A DNA stretch of 64,000 nt from JAIBJN01 sp963802795 (GTDB lineage: Bacteria > Actinomycetota > Thermoleophilia > Gaiellales > Gaiellaceae): NCBI GenBank assembly GCA_963802795.1, contig CAWDJV010000007.1:1-64000 (forward strand), written 5' to 3'. The notes beneath the pieces are model-generated. The model was not told the DNA's origin. It worked only from the letters and a program-made list of their open reading frames with translations, and ran no database searches. The position numbers and the translations under genes were made by a program. Below, piece after piece: positions 25,009 to 34,343 of the stretch; position 1 is the first letter of the stretch; each line of letters starts with the position of its first letter.

Positions 25009-26415
25009 ATGATCGACACGCTTCGACTCACCGCCGAGGGGGCCGCCGGGCTCCTCGAGCGCGGCGAGGTCTCCGGAGACGAGCTCGCCGATGCCTACCT
25101 CGCCGCGATCGAGGCGCGCGACCCCGAGCTGCACGCCTATCTCCACGTCGCCGGCGAGAAGGGCGACGGCGTTCCGATCGCCCACAAGGACGTCATCACG
25201 ACGAAGGGCATCCCCACGACCGCCGGGTCGAAGATCCTCGTCGGCTATACGCCCGTGTTCGACTCGACGGTCGCAGCGCGCTGCAAGGAGGCGGGCCTCC
25301 CGATCCTCGGCAAGACGAACCTGGACGAGTTCGCCATGGGCTCCTCCACCGAGAACTCGGGGTTCGGGCCGACGCACAACCCGTGGGATCCCGAGCGGGT
25401 CCCCGGCGGCTCCTCGGGCGGCTCGGCCGCGGCGGTCGCGGGCGGGCTCGCCCCGTGGGCGCTCGGCACCGACACCGGCGGCTCCGTCAAGCAGCCGGCC
25501 TCGCTCTGCGGCGTCGTGGGACTGCGCCCGACCTACGGCACCGTCTCGCGCTACGGGATCGTCGCCTTCGCTTCGAGCCTCGACCAGGTCGGCCCACTCA
25601 CGAAGACGGTCCGAGACAACGCGCGCCTGTACGCGATCATCGCCGGCCGGGATCCATGCGACTCGACCACCGTCGAGCTCCCGGAGCCCGTCCAGATTCC
25701 GGAGCGAGAAGACCTGGGAGGCATCCGCATCGGGGTCCCCAAGGAGATGAACGAGGCGGAGGGCATCGACCCCGGCGTCAGCGAGCGCGTCAACGCCGCG
25801 ATCCGGCTGGCGGAGGAGCTCGGCGCCGAGGTGGGGGAGACGAGCTTGCCGCGCTCCGTGGACTACGGCCTCGCGTGCTACTACCTCGTCGCGCCGGCCG
25901 AGGCCAGCTCGAACCTCGCGCGCTACGACGGCGTCCGCTACGGCCACCGCGCAGACGGAGACGGCGACCTCACGGCTCTCTATGCCCGTACCCGCTGGGA
26001 AGGCTTCGGCGCCGAGCCGAAGCGGCGCATCCTGCTGGGGACCTACGCCCTCTCGGCGGGCTACTACGACGCCTACTACGGCCAGGCGCAGAAGGTGCGA
26101 ACCGTCATCGCGCAGGAGCACGCCGCGGCCTTCGAGCGGTTCGACCTGCTCGTCAGCCCGACGTCGCCGACCGTTGCCTTCCGGATCGGAGAGAAGGCGG
26201 CGAACCCGCTCGCCATGTACCTCTCCGACCTGCTCACGATCCCGTCGAACATGGCCGGGCTGCCCGGCCTCTCGATTCCGTGCGGGCTCTCGGAGGGCTT
26301 GCCGGTCGGCCTCCAGCTGATCGGCCCGCAGTTCTCCGAGAACACCCTCTTCCGCGTCGGGCACGCGCTCGAGCAGGCGCTCGGCTTCGACTACGTCCCG
26401 GAGCGGCTCACGTGA
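25009..26415 (+). CDS. gatA: Asp-tRNA(Asn)/Glu-tRNA(Gln) amidotransferase subunit A
   Basis: Amidase-signature glutaminase subunit (468 aa). The Ser-cisSer-Lys triad is visible: Lys60 in PIAHKDVITTKG, the cis-Ser in PGGSSGGSAAAVA, and the nucleophilic Ser in GTDTGGSVKQPAS. Other signatures: LGKTNLDEFAMGSSTENS and GLRPTYGTVSRYG. The protein ends with SIPCGLSEGLPVGLQLIGPQ. ATG 25009 starts right before MIDTLRLTAEGA; 103 nt after gatC. Confidence 0.97.
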   Translation: MIDTLRLTAEGAAGLLERGEVSGDELADAYLAAIEARDPELHAYLHVAGEKGDGVPIAHKDVITTKGIPTTAGSKILVGYTPVFDSTVAARCKEAGLPILGKTNLDEFAMGSSTENSGFGPTHNPWDPERVPGGSSGGSAAAVAGGLAPWALGTDTGGSVKQPASLCGVVGLRPTYGTVSRYGIVAFASSLDQVGPLTKTVRDNARLYAIIAGRDPCDSTTVELPEPVQIPEREDLGGIRIGVPKEMNEAEGIDPGVSERVNAAIRLAEELGAEVGETSLPRSVDYGLACYYLVAPAEASSNLARYDGVRYGHRADGDGDLTALYARTRWEGFGAEPKRRILLGTYALSAGYYDAYYGQAQKVRTVIAQEHAAAFERFDLLVSPTSPTVAFRIGEKAANPLAMYLSDLLTIPSNMAGLPGLSIPCGLSEGLPVGLQLIGPQFSENTLFRVGHALEQALGFDYVPERLT

Positions 26416-26440
26416 CCGTCGCATGCCTCCGGCCTGCTCC

Positions 26441-26512
26441 CGTGGGGGAAACCATGTTTCCCCCACGATCCCCCTTCTTTGATGCAGTGAAGGAACCTCC
26501 CGGTTCCCTCAC
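26441..26512 (+). promoter_or_regulatory. Two consecutive hairpins in the gatA-gatB intergenic space
   Basis: Hairpin 1 (26441-26467): perfect CGTGGGGGAAAC / GTTTCCCCCACG with CAT loop. Hairpin 2 (26487-26512): GTGA.GGAACC / GGTTCC.TCAC with one mismatch. No T-run, so they may stabilise RNA or attenuate rather than terminate. Confidence 0.5.
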
Positions 26513-26548
26513 ACACCCTCCCCTCGCTCATCGGCCGGGGGCCGGTCG

Positions 26549-27961
26549 ATGAGCGCGAACGGCTGGGAGCCGGTTGTCGGCCTCGAGATCCACGTCCAGC
26601 TCAAGACTCGGACGAAGATGTTCTGCCGCTGCGAGAACGTCTGGGGCGAGGAGCCCAACTCGCGCACGTGCCCCGTCTGCCTCGCCCACCCCGGTACGTT
26701 GCCGGTGCCGAACCGCACCGCGATCGAGTGGGCCGTGAAGCTCGGGCTCGCGCTCGGCTGCGAGATCACCCCCAGGGCGCTCTTCCACCGCAAGAACTAC
26801 TTCTATCCCGACCTTCCCAAGGGGTACCAGATCTCCCAGTACGACGTCCCGCTGGCCTCCGTGGGCCGTTTCGTCGTCCCGGGGCCGGACGGCGACCGTG
26901 AGATCGGAATCGTGCGGGCGCACCTCGAGGAGGACGCGGCGAAGACGATCCACGTCGGCGGAGCCGGCGGACGGATCCACGGCGCCGAGTACTCGCTGGT
27001 CGACTTCAACCGCGGCGGGACGCCGCTCGTCGAGATCGTGACGCAGCCGGACGTTCGCTCGGGCGAGGAGGCGCGGCGCGTGCTCCAGCTCCTCCGCCAG
27101 ACGGTCGTCGAGCTCGGGATCTCCGACGCCGAGATGGAGAAGGGCTCGCTCCGCTGCGACGCCAACGTCTCGGTGCGCAGGAGTGGGGAGGCGGGTTATC
27201 GCACGAAGACCGAGCTCAAGAACATGAACTCGTTCAAGTTCGTCGCGGACGGGATCACCGCGGAGGTCGAGCGGCAGGTCGGCCTGTACGAGGCCGGGGA
27301 GGACATCGTGCAGCAGACGCTCCATTTCGACCCCAGGACCGCGACGGTGGCGCCGCTCCGCAGCAAGGAAGAGGCTCATGACTACCGCTACTTCCCGGAG
27401 CCCGACCTCGTCGCGGTCGAGCCGCCCGCCGAGCTGATCGAGCGCGCCCGCGCCGAGCTCGGCGAGCTTCCCGGAGCACGGATTCGGCGCCTCGAGGAGG
27501 CGGTCGGCTTCGACCTGGCCTACGACCTCGTGACGAGCGGCCGCGACGAGCTCTACGCGCGCGTTCCCGGAGACGACCGGCGCGCTGTCGCCAACGTGCT
27601 CATGAATCAGCTCGCGGCAGCCGGGGTGGACCCGGCGGCGGTCGACGGGAACGAGCTCGGCAAGCTCGTCGAGGCCCGGGAGCGCATCCCACGCAAGGCG
27701 TTCCTCGAGGCCGTCGCGGCGAGCGGCGATCCAGGTTTCGCCGCGGATCGCTATCTGGAGGAGTCCGCGGTAACCGATGCCTCGGCTCTCGACCCGGTCA
27801 TCGACGCGATCCTCGCCGCGAATCCCGGCCAGGTCGAGGCCTACCGGGGCGGCAAGGAGGGCCTGCTCGGCTTCTTCGTCGGACAGGTGATGAAGGAGAC
27901 GCAGGGCAAGGCCGACGCGCGGGTCGTCAACGAGCGTCTGCGCGAGAAGCTGAGCGCCTGA
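26549..27961 (+). CDS. gatB: Asp-tRNA(Asn)/Glu-tRNA(Gln) amidotransferase subunit B
   Basis: tRNA-binding and kinase subunit (470 aa). PVVGLEIHVQLKTRTKMFC, then CRCENVWGEEPNSRTCPVCL (zinc-binding cysteines), HRKNYFYPDLPKGYQISQYD, and SLVDFNRGGTPLVEIVT identify GatB. The C-terminal YqeY-like domain reads ANPGQVEAYRGGKEGLLGFF. ATG 26549 overlaps a purine-rich upstream sequence. Third gene of the gat cluster. Confidence 0.97.
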   Translation: MSANGWEPVVGLEIHVQLKTRTKMFCRCENVWGEEPNSRTCPVCLAHPGTLPVPNRTAIEWAVKLGLALGCEITPRALFHRKNYFYPDLPKGYQISQYDVPLASVGRFVVPGPDGDREIGIVRAHLEEDAAKTIHVGGAGGRIHGAEYSLVDFNRGGTPLVEIVTQPDVRSGEEARRVLQLLRQTVVELGISDAEMEKGSLRCDANVSVRRSGEAGYRTKTELKNMNSFKFVADGITAEVERQVGLYEAGEDIVQQTLHFDPRTATVAPLRSKEEAHDYRYFPEPDLVAVEPPAELIERARAELGELPGARIRRLEEAVGFDLAYDLVTSGRDELYARVPGDDRRAVANVLMNQLAAAGVDPAAVDGNELGKLVEARERIPRKAFLEAVAASGDPGFAADRYLEESAVTDASALDPVIDAILAANPGQVEAYRGGKEGLLGFFVGQVMKETQGKADARVVNERLREKLSA

Positions 27962-27968
27962 ACGGACG

Positions 27969-28061
27969 TTACGAGGCCAGGCTCGCGAGCGCCCACGCGA
28001 GGAGCGGCAGCGCGGCCGCCGAGTAGAGCGCGAAGAGCCAAAGCCAGAATCGGTGGAGCAT
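27969..28061 (-). CDS. 30-residue single-helix membrane peptide
   Basis: MLHRFWLWLFALYSAAALPL continues to LLAWALASLAS: one hydrophobic helix with an aromatic head. A strong AAAGGAGG lies 8 nt before the ATG, which is unusual for a chance ORF. It starts 27 nt beyond the end of the LigD-polymerase-like gene on the same strand, so they likely share an mRNA. Function unknown. Confidence 0.55.
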   Translation of the reverse strand: MLHRFWLWLFALYSAAALPLLAWALASLAS

Positions 28062-28087
28062 CGTCGAGCCTCCTTTCGCGTGGCCGG

Positions 28088-29023
28088 TCAGGCCGAGCCG
28101 CGGCGAAGCCGGGTGAGCGCGCGCCGCGCAGGGGCGAGTGCCTGCGGCCGGTCGAGCACGGGCCGGAAGAGATCGCCGTGCTGGTCGATTCGCCGCAGCG
28201 CCTCCGCCATGCCGAAATCGCGCGGGGAGACGTCCTCGGTGAGCTCCTCCCAGCGGAGCGGGGTCGAAACGGGCGCTCCGGGCTTCGGCCGGACCGAGTA
28301 GACGCTCGCGATCGTCTTGCCCCAGCCGTTCTGGCGGGCGTCGAGGAAGACGCCCCGGCGCTTCGCCTTTCGCCACTGGGTCGTGACGAGCCCCGGGTGT
28401 CGCTCGGCCAGGACCGTCGCGACGCCGTCCGCGAAGTCTCGGGTGTCGTCGAAGGTCGAGCGCCGCGTGATGGGAACGAGGACGTGGACTCCGTCGGCGC
28501 CGCTCGTCTTCACGTGGCTCGAGAGCCCCAGCTCGTCGAGGAGGCCGCGCACCAGGTGGGCGACGCGTACGCCGAGGCGAAAGCCGCCGTCCGGCGGGTC
28601 CAGGTCGAAGAGGACGAAGTCGGGCCGCTCGGGCCGGTCGACGCGCGAGTACCAGGCGTTCATGTCGATGCAGTGCATCTGCACCATCCAGAGAAGGGCG
28701 AGCTCGTCGTTGACGAGCGGGAAGTCGACGAGCCGCGACTCTCCCTCGCGAGGGTGGGTGCGGAAGCGCCGCGTCGGGATCCAGTCGGGCATACCTTTCG
28801 GCGCGTTCTTCTGGAAGAAGGAGCCGCCGCCGGCGCCTTCGCGGAAGCGCTTCATCGTGAACGGCCGACCGCGCAGGTGAGGGACGAGCGTGGGGGCGGC
28901 GGCGGCGTAGTAGTCCCAGAGATCGCCCTTCGTCACGCCGTCTGCGGGGAAGAGGACGCGGTCGGCGCTCGAGAGACGCACCTCGCGGCGGCCACGCCGG
29001 ACGATTCGCTCGGTCTTCGCCAC
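28088..29023 (-). CDS. LigD-type archaeo-eukaryotic primase/polymerase (stand-alone LigD-Pol)
   Basis: Polymerase domain that fills gaps in non-homologous end joining. PDFVLFDLDPPDG contains the catalytic D-x-D pair; VKTSGADGVHVLVPI corresponds to the nucleotide-binding S-G-x-x-G-x-H-V; GRPFTMKRFREGAGGGSFFQ and NDELALLWMVQMHCIDMNAW are further family signatures. About 311 aa, no ligase or nuclease domain. Start GTG 29023. No Ku gene lies in the window. Confidence 0.92.
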   Translation of the reverse strand: MAKTERIVRRGRREVRLSSADRVLFPADGVTKGDLWDYYAAAAPTLVPHLRGRPFTMKRFREGAGGGSFFQKNAPKGMPDWIPTRRFRTHPREGESRLVDFPLVNDELALLWMVQMHCIDMNAWYSRVDRPERPDFVLFDLDPPDGGFRLGVRVAHLVRGLLDELGLSSHVKTSGADGVHVLVPITRRSTFDDTRDFADGVATVLAERHPGLVTTQWRKAKRRGVFLDARQNGWGKTIASVYSVRPKPGAPVSTPLRWEELTEDVSPRDFGMAEALRRIDQHGDLFRPVLDRPQALAPARRALTRLRRGSA

Positions 29024-29046
29024 TCCGGCAGGATGCCCGTTCGAGC

Positions 29047-29074
29047 GAGAGGGCGGCCCCGAGGCCGCCCTCTC
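29047..29074 (-). terminator. Terminator of LVIVD paralog 1
   Basis: Perfect 12-bp stem GAGAGGGCGGCC / GGCCGCCCTCTC with CCGA loop, 28 nt past the stop. Confidence 0.75.
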
Positions 29075-29101
29075 GACTCGAATCGTGCGCGCAGACGTTC
29101 G

Positions 29102-30682
29102 CTAGTCCATCGTCTGCGGGTTGAGGTGGTCTCGGGTCACCTTGGGCTCCGGCACGTTGGCCCTGAAGACCACGAAGCCTCGGCCGGTTGGCGGATTGTG
29201 AACCCCATCCGATGTGTAGACCGGGATTCCGTTCCTCCCGCGGAGCTCAGGCCCGACGTAGGGGTAGGCGGACCAGTTGTCCGAGCCGTCCCAGGCCGGT
29301 CCCTTGATGTCGTACCAGGCGATCTCCTTCAGCTTCTCGGGGTTGGTGAAGTTGATCACGTCGACTCCGCCCGTGTACCAGGCGTTCACCAGCAGGTCCT
29401 TGCCGATGTCCATGACGGCCATCCCCATGTGCGCCGAGCAGTACGCGCGTGGATCGGAATCAGGCCGCACGTCTCCGACCTGGAACTCGCTGAAGAACTC
29501 ACCGGTCTCCGTGTCGGAGAAGAACATCTTGCCGGATTTCATGACCGCTGCAGGGTGCCAGGGTCGGGCCACCCACTGGGTCATCGGCGGGCAGCCGATG
29601 CCGAAGGACTCGTCCACGGTGTTGAGCACGGTCCCGTCGTTGTTGAACATCACCGAGTGGAAGAAGTCGACCGCCCCGGGGATGTTCCCGGTGCCGCCCG
29701 AGCTGAACTCGTCGTCGATGATCGAGACCGGATTGGCGGTGTCGGGGATCCCGTTCTCGTCGATCTCCCACACCTGACCCTGCTCGGCGCAGGCAGCGCC
29801 GGCCATGCGCTCCTCCACGTGCACGACGATGTCGTGGCACGCCCGGGCCGCCTGTTCGATCGCACCCGGGATCGGGCAGGGAGCGCCCGGCCCCGTGACC
29901 GACCGTTCGCACCAGTCGATCTGGTTGTCGGGATCGCCGGGGTAGCTGATCGGCGGCTCGGCGATCACCGAGGAGCTCGCCGGATCGTCTAGCGGCACCT
30001 CGACGACCGAGATCTTCGAGTGCAAGGGATCGTTGCCGGCCGGCGGGCCGTTGACCGGGCCACACGTCGGGCCGGGCCGCAGCGGATACGAGGAGACGTA
30101 CACCAGTAGCCTCGGGTCGCTCGCGTCCTCCGCGAACTCGGGCCAGGCCGTGATCGTGTGGGCGCCGCAGTCGGTGTACACCGCAGCGACCTGACTGACG
30201 GTGGCGAACGGGTTCGCCGGATTGTCGCTCAGCGTGAAGACCCGCACGCCCTCCCAGCCGGTCGGGTCACCGTGCGCGACCCGGGGAGCACCGCACGCGG
30301 GGCTCGCCATCGTTCGGTCCACGGCCACGAGGAGCAGGTCGGCGACGCCGTTTCCGTTGCGGTCCCAGACGATCGGATCGTTCTGGTTGGCGTCGCACTG
30401 GATGTCCTTGACGAGCGTGGGGCTGGCCGGATTCCCGATGTCGAAGATCCGCACGCCGCCCCGGGGCGGGGTACCGGCCGGGCTGCCGGTGTCACCGGTG
30501 TAGTAGCCGACGAAGGCGTGCTTTCCCCAGAACGCGAGATCCGTGGTGGTCGCGTTGTTGGGGTTGGCGTACAGCAGATCCATCCTTTGCCTTACGTCGC
30601 GGTCGGGCTTCGCGCCGGCGGTACCGGCGAGCAGCCCAAGCGCGACGAGGGCGAGTACGAGTACGCGGAACGAAAATCTCAT
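29102..30682 (-). CDS. Secreted LVIVD-repeat protein, paralog 1 (526 aa)
   Basis: Signal peptide (MRFSFRVLVLALVALGLLAG, cleavage near AGA-KP). LVIVD-like repeats appear near the start (GGVRIFDIGNPASPTLV) and the end (GGVDVINFTNPEKLKEIAWY), suggesting a beta-propeller. Between them are conserved blocks: WDRNGNGVADLLLVAVDRTM with an EF-hand-like D-x-N-x-N-G-x-x-D, CGAHTITAWPEF, CHDIVVHVEE, GAVDFFHSVMFNNDGTVLN, GKMFFSDTETGEFFSEF and YCSAHMGMAVMDIG. It ends DHLNPQTMD like its three siblings. ATG 30682 follows GGGAGGT. Exported; activity unknown. Confidence 0.85.
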   Translation of the reverse strand: MRFSFRVLVLALVALGLLAGTAGAKPDRDVRQRMDLLYANPNNATTTDLAFWGKHAFVGYYTGDTGSPAGTPPRGGVRIFDIGNPASPTLVKDIQCDANQNDPIVWDRNGNGVADLLLVAVDRTMASPACGAPRVAHGDPTGWEGVRVFTLSDNPANPFATVSQVAAVYTDCGAHTITAWPEFAEDASDPRLLVYVSSYPLRPGPTCGPVNGPPAGNDPLHSKISVVEVPLDDPASSSVIAEPPISYPGDPDNQIDWCERSVTGPGAPCPIPGAIEQAARACHDIVVHVEERMAGAACAEQGQVWEIDENGIPDTANPVSIIDDEFSSGGTGNIPGAVDFFHSVMFNNDGTVLNTVDESFGIGCPPMTQWVARPWHPAAVMKSGKMFFSDTETGEFFSEFQVGDVRPDSDPRAYCSAHMGMAVMDIGKDLLVNAWYTGGVDVINFTNPEKLKEIAWYDIKGPAWDGSDNWSAYPYVGPELRGRNGIPVYTSDGVHNPPTGRGFVVFRANVPEPKVTRDHLNPQTMD

Positions 30683-30831
30683 GAATACCTCCCGGCTACA
30701 CGACAGTGCATTGCTGTGGAGACGTGCCGGTGGCCGCGCCCGTCGCTGCAGCCGTCTTTGGAGACGCCCCCACCGCATCTCACGTCCCGTTTGGTGCGGG
30801 AGAGTCTCTTATGCCGGCGGCGCTGTGTCAA
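30683..30831 (-). promoter_or_regulatory. Promoter and structured leader of paralog 1
   Basis: On the minus strand: TTGACA (30826-30831), TAAGAGACT (30803-30811), then a hairpin GAGATGC-CGGTGGGG-like loop-GCGTCTC (30761-30781), then about 80 nt to a GGGAGGT ribosome site. Same order as in the other three leaders. Confidence 0.6.
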
Positions 30832-30860
30832 CAGGACGGCCGGAAGAGTCTGGTTCAGAG

Positions 30861-30890
30861 AGCGGGGCCTCCCAGAAGGGAGGCCCCGCT
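30861..30890 (-). terminator. Terminator of LVIVD paralog 2
   Basis: Perfect 13-bp stem AGCGGGGCCTCCC / GGGAGGCCCCGCT with AGAA loop, 24 nt past the paralog 2 stop. Confidence 0.78.
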
Positions 30891-30913
30891 CCGTACTCGG
30901 AATTGGACGCCGC

Positions 30914-32489
30914 TTAGTCCATCGTCTGCGGGTTGAGGTGATCGACCAGGTTCGGCTTGCCGAGCTTCTGGATGATCGTCCGGTAGACCACCATGCCCTC
31001 CGCGAGGGCGTTGTTCTCGACGCCGTCCGACGTGTAGACGGGGATCCCAGGTCCCTTCTTGAACATGGGGCCCGTGTACGGGTACGCGGACCAGGTGCCC
31101 GTGGTCTCAACGGGATCGTAGTACGCGATCTCCTTCAGCCTCGTGGGCTTCGAGAAGTCGATCACATCGGTTCCGCCCGTGTACCAGGCGTTGACGAGCA
31201 GGTCGCGCTTGATACCCATGACGGCCATGCCCATGTGCGCGGAGCAGTACTCGTCTGCTCCCGGGTCCGGCCGCACGTCGCCGACTTGGAACTCGCTCAG
31301 GAAGTTGCCCTCCAGGTCGGTGAAGAACATCCGCCCGGTCTTGTGGGTTCCTCCGGCGGGGTTCCACGGCCGCGGCTGGTAGGTCGTCATCGTCGGGCAG
31401 CCGCTGCCGAAGGACTCGTCGACCCAGTTCACGACCGTTCCGTCGTTGTTGAACATCACGGAGTGGAAGAAGTCGACTGCGCCCGGTATCTGGCCGGTAT
31501 CCGCCCGAGGAGACCTCGTCGTCGCCGACAAGGATCGGGTTCTGGGTGTCCGGGATCCCGGTGGCCGGGTCGATATCCCACACCTGGCCCTGCTCGGCGC
31601 ACGCGCCGCCGGCCAGGTTGTGCTCCATGTGGACCACGATGTCATGGCAGGCGACGGCCGCCGGCTCCAGGCCGGTCAGGCCCTTCTCGGTCCAGTCCAT
31701 CCGCCCGTCGGGATCGCCTGGGTAGCTGATCCTCGGGGCGGCGATCTCGGTCGTGGCCGCCGGATTGTTCAGCGGCACCGACAGCACCTGGATCTGGCGG
31801 TGCAACGGGTCGTTGACGACCTTGTCCGGATCGTACGGGTTGGTGACGTTGTTGAAGTTCGCCTGACCGCAGGTCGGCCCCGCACGCAGCGGGTACGACG
31901 ACGCGTAGACGATCAGCCTCGGGTTCACCGGATCGTCCGCGAACCCGGTCCACGCCGTGATCGTGTGCGCGCCGCAGTCGGTGTACTGCATCTTGACCGG
32001 CGTGATGGTCGCGAACGGGTTGGCCGGGTCGTCGCTCATCGTGAAGATGCGGACGCCCTCCCAGCCGTTGCGGTCGTCATGGGCGGATCGTGGCGCGCCG
32101 CAGTTCGGGTTGGCCATCGTGCGGTCCACGCCCACGAGGAGCAGGTCGGCCACACCGTTTCCGTTCCGGTCCCAGACGATCGGGTCGTTCTGGTTGGCGT
32201 CGCACCGGAGGTCCGTGACGAGCTCGGGCGCGGCCGGGTTCGAGATGTCGAAGATCCGGACGCCGCCGCGCGGCCCGCTACCGGCCGGGGACCCGGTATC
32301 GCCGGTGTAGTAGCCGCTGAAGACGTGATCCCCCCAGAACGCGAAGTCCGAGTTCGTCGCCATGTTCGGGGACGTGAAGAGCTCGTCCATCTTCTTGTGC
32401 TGGTCTCCGGCCGGCTGTGCGCCCGCGAGGCCCGCGAGCAAACCCGCCGTGACGAGCAGGAGTGCGAATAACCGCAAAGTGACTCTCAT
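30914..32489 (-). CDS. Secreted LVIVD-repeat protein, paralog 2, with a +1 frameshift near 31500
   Basis: Signal peptide MRVTLRLFALLLVTAGLLAG. First frame runs to GDDEVSSGG; the second frame continues as QIPGAVDFFHSVMFNNDGTV, NWVDESFGSGCPTMTTYQPR, HKTGRMFFTDLEGNFLSEFQ and ends DHLNPQTMD. The span is 3n+1, so one extra base (around 31499-31502) breaks the gene. All other family features (DRNGNGVAD, CGAHTITAW, CHDIVVHME, YCSAHMGMAV) are intact, so either a read error or a very recent mutation. ATG 32489. Confidence 0.78.
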
Positions 32490-32685
32490 GCATTCCTCCA
32501 GGAGTAGACGACAGACATCAGGAGACGAGATGCAGCGGCGGGATCCGACCGGGCGATACGCCATGCCCGTTCGATGTCAGTACCGAACCGTTGGATGACC
32601 CTTCCCCCGCGGTGACGCCCCCGCAGGCATCCCACCTCCCCCATCGGAGCCGGGCAGTCTGCCTACCCCGATGGCCTCTTGTCAA
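32490..32685 (-). promoter_or_regulatory. Promoter and structured leader of paralog 2
   Basis: On the minus strand: TTGACA (32680-32685), TAGGCAGACT (32656-32665), a GATGC / GCGTC hairpin (32612-32633) flanked by GGT / ACC, then a long leader to the ATG at 32489 preceded by CTGGAGGAATGC. Confidence 0.58.
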
Positions 32686-32720
32686 ACGCCCACCCGCCGG
32701 GCCGCCATCACCGGGAAGAA

Positions 32721-32750
32721 CGGAAGGGCGGCCGCGAGGCCGCCCTTCCG
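32721..32750 (-). terminator. Terminator of LVIVD paralog 3
   Basis: Perfect 13-bp stem CGGAAGGGCGGCC / GGCCGCCCTTCCG with GCGA loop. Confidence 0.78.
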
Positions 32751-32771
32751 CACGCTTGCGAGCGTTTCGAG

Positions 32772-34343
32772 TTAGTCCATCGTCTGCGGGTTCAGGTGAT
32801 CGACCCGCTTCGGCACGCCGGGCTTCTCGACGATCGTCCGGTACACCACCATGCCCTGCGCGAGGCCGTTGTTGGTGACGCCGTCCGACGCGTAGACGGG
32901 GATCCCGGGCCCCGTCTTGAACATCGGGCCCGTGTACGGGTACGCGGACCAGGAACCCGAGTTCGCCACGGGGTCGTAGTAGGCAATCTCCTTCAGCCTC
33001 GTGGGCTTGGTGAAGTCGATCACGTCGACGCCGCCCGTGTACCAGGCGTTGACGAGCAGGTCGCGCTTGATGCCCATGACCTGCATGCCCATGTGCGCGG
33101 AGCAGTACTCGCCCGGCGCGGACGAGGGCCGCAAGTCTCCGACATGGAAGTCACTGAAGAATTCCCCGGTCTCCGTGTCGGAGAAGAACATCCTGCCGGT
33201 CTTGTGCGTTCCTCCGGCCGGGTTCCAGGGCCGCGGGTTGTACGTCGTCATCGTCGGGCAGCCGCCCCCGAAGGACTCGTCGACCGTGTTCAGCACGGTC
33301 CCGTCGTTGTTGAACATCGCGGAGTGGAAGAAGTCGACCGCCCCGGGGATGTTCCCGGTGCCGCCCGAGCTGACCTCGTCGTCGATGATCGAGATCGGGT
33401 TCTCGGTGTCGGGGATCCCGTTCGCGTCGATCTCCCACACCTGAGCCTGCTCGGCGCAGGCCGCGCCGGCCATGCTCTCCTCGACGTGGACGACGATGTC
33501 GTGGCAGGCGACGGCGGCGGGCTCGAAGGGGGGCGAGGGGAGACCCTTTTCACCCCACTCCATCCTGCCGTCCGGGTCGCCCGGATAGCTGAGCGCCGGC
33601 TGCACGTCGAGCTCCTGGGCCGCCGCCGGGTTCGCGAGCGGCACCTCGACGATCTGGATCACGCCGTGCAGCGGATTCGCGGGGCTTCCGGGGTCCTCGT
33701 CGTACGGATTGGCCATGTTCAGGTACTCCGTGTCGCCGCACGTGGGCCCCGCCCCCAGCGGGTACGACGAGACGTACGCGAGCAGCCTGCCCGGCTCCTC
33801 CGGCCACAGCGTGATCGTGTGTGCGCCGCAGTCCGTGTACACGGACTTGACCTGCGTGATGTTCGTGAAGGGATTCGCCGGATCGTCGCTCATCGTGAAG
33901 ACGCGAACGCCCTCCCAGCCGGTCGGAGTGCCGCCCGCCACCCGCGCGGCACCACACTGGGGCGCGGCCATCGTGGTGTCCACGGCCAGGAGCATCAGGT
34001 CGGCAACCCCGTTGCCGTTGCGGTCCCACACGATCGGGTCGTTCTGGGCTCCGTCACAGACGAAATTCCTCACCAGCCGCGGGGCCGCGGGGTCGGAGAT
34101 GTCGAAGATCCGCACGCCGCCACGAGGCCCGGTACCGGGCGGGAACCCGGCGCCGCCGGTGTAGTAGCCGCTGAAGGCGTGGTCGCCCCAGAACGCGAAG
34201 TCCGAGTTGGTCGCCTGGTTCGGGGACGTGAACAGCCGCTCCATCTTGTTGCTCACGTCGGCGGCGGGCTGTGCGCCGGCTACACCCGCAAGCAGCCCCA
34301 GCGTGACCAGCACGAATACGAGTAAGCGGAACGAGACCCTCAT
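32772..34343 (-). CDS. Secreted LVIVD-repeat protein, paralog 3 (523 aa)
   Basis: Leader MRVSFRLLVFVLVTLGLLAG, then TNSDFAFWGDHAFSGYYTGG, GGVRIFDISDPAAPRLV, NGNGVADLMLLAVDTTMAAP, CGAHTITLWPEE, CHDIVVHVEESMAGAACAEQ, SSGGTGNIPGAVDFFHSAMF, GRMFFSDTETGEFFSDFHVG, GGVDVIDFTKPTRLKEIAYY and the terminal DHLNPQTMD. Full length with no frameshift. GGGAGGT precedes ATG 34343. Secreted; ligand or substrate unknown. Confidence 0.86.
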   Translation of the reverse strand: MRVSFRLLVFVLVTLGLLAGVAGAQPAADVSNKMERLFTSPNQATNSDFAFWGDHAFSGYYTGGAGFPPGTGPRGGVRIFDISDPAAPRLVRNFVCDGAQNDPIVWDRNGNGVADLMLLAVDTTMAAPQCGAARVAGGTPTGWEGVRVFTMSDDPANPFTNITQVKSVYTDCGAHTITLWPEEPGRLLAYVSSYPLGAGPTCGDTEYLNMANPYDEDPGSPANPLHGVIQIVEVPLANPAAAQELDVQPALSYPGDPDGRMEWGEKGLPSPPFEPAAVACHDIVVHVEESMAGAACAEQAQVWEIDANGIPDTENPISIIDDEVSSGGTGNIPGAVDFFHSAMFNNDGTVLNTVDESFGGGCPTMTTYNPRPWNPAGGTHKTGRMFFSDTETGEFFSDFHVGDLRPSSAPGEYCSAHMGMQVMGIKRDLLVNAWYTGGVDVIDFTKPTRLKEIAYYDPVANSGSWSAYPYTGPMFKTGPGIPVYASDGVTNNGLAQGMVVYRTIVEKPGVPKRVDHLNPQTMD

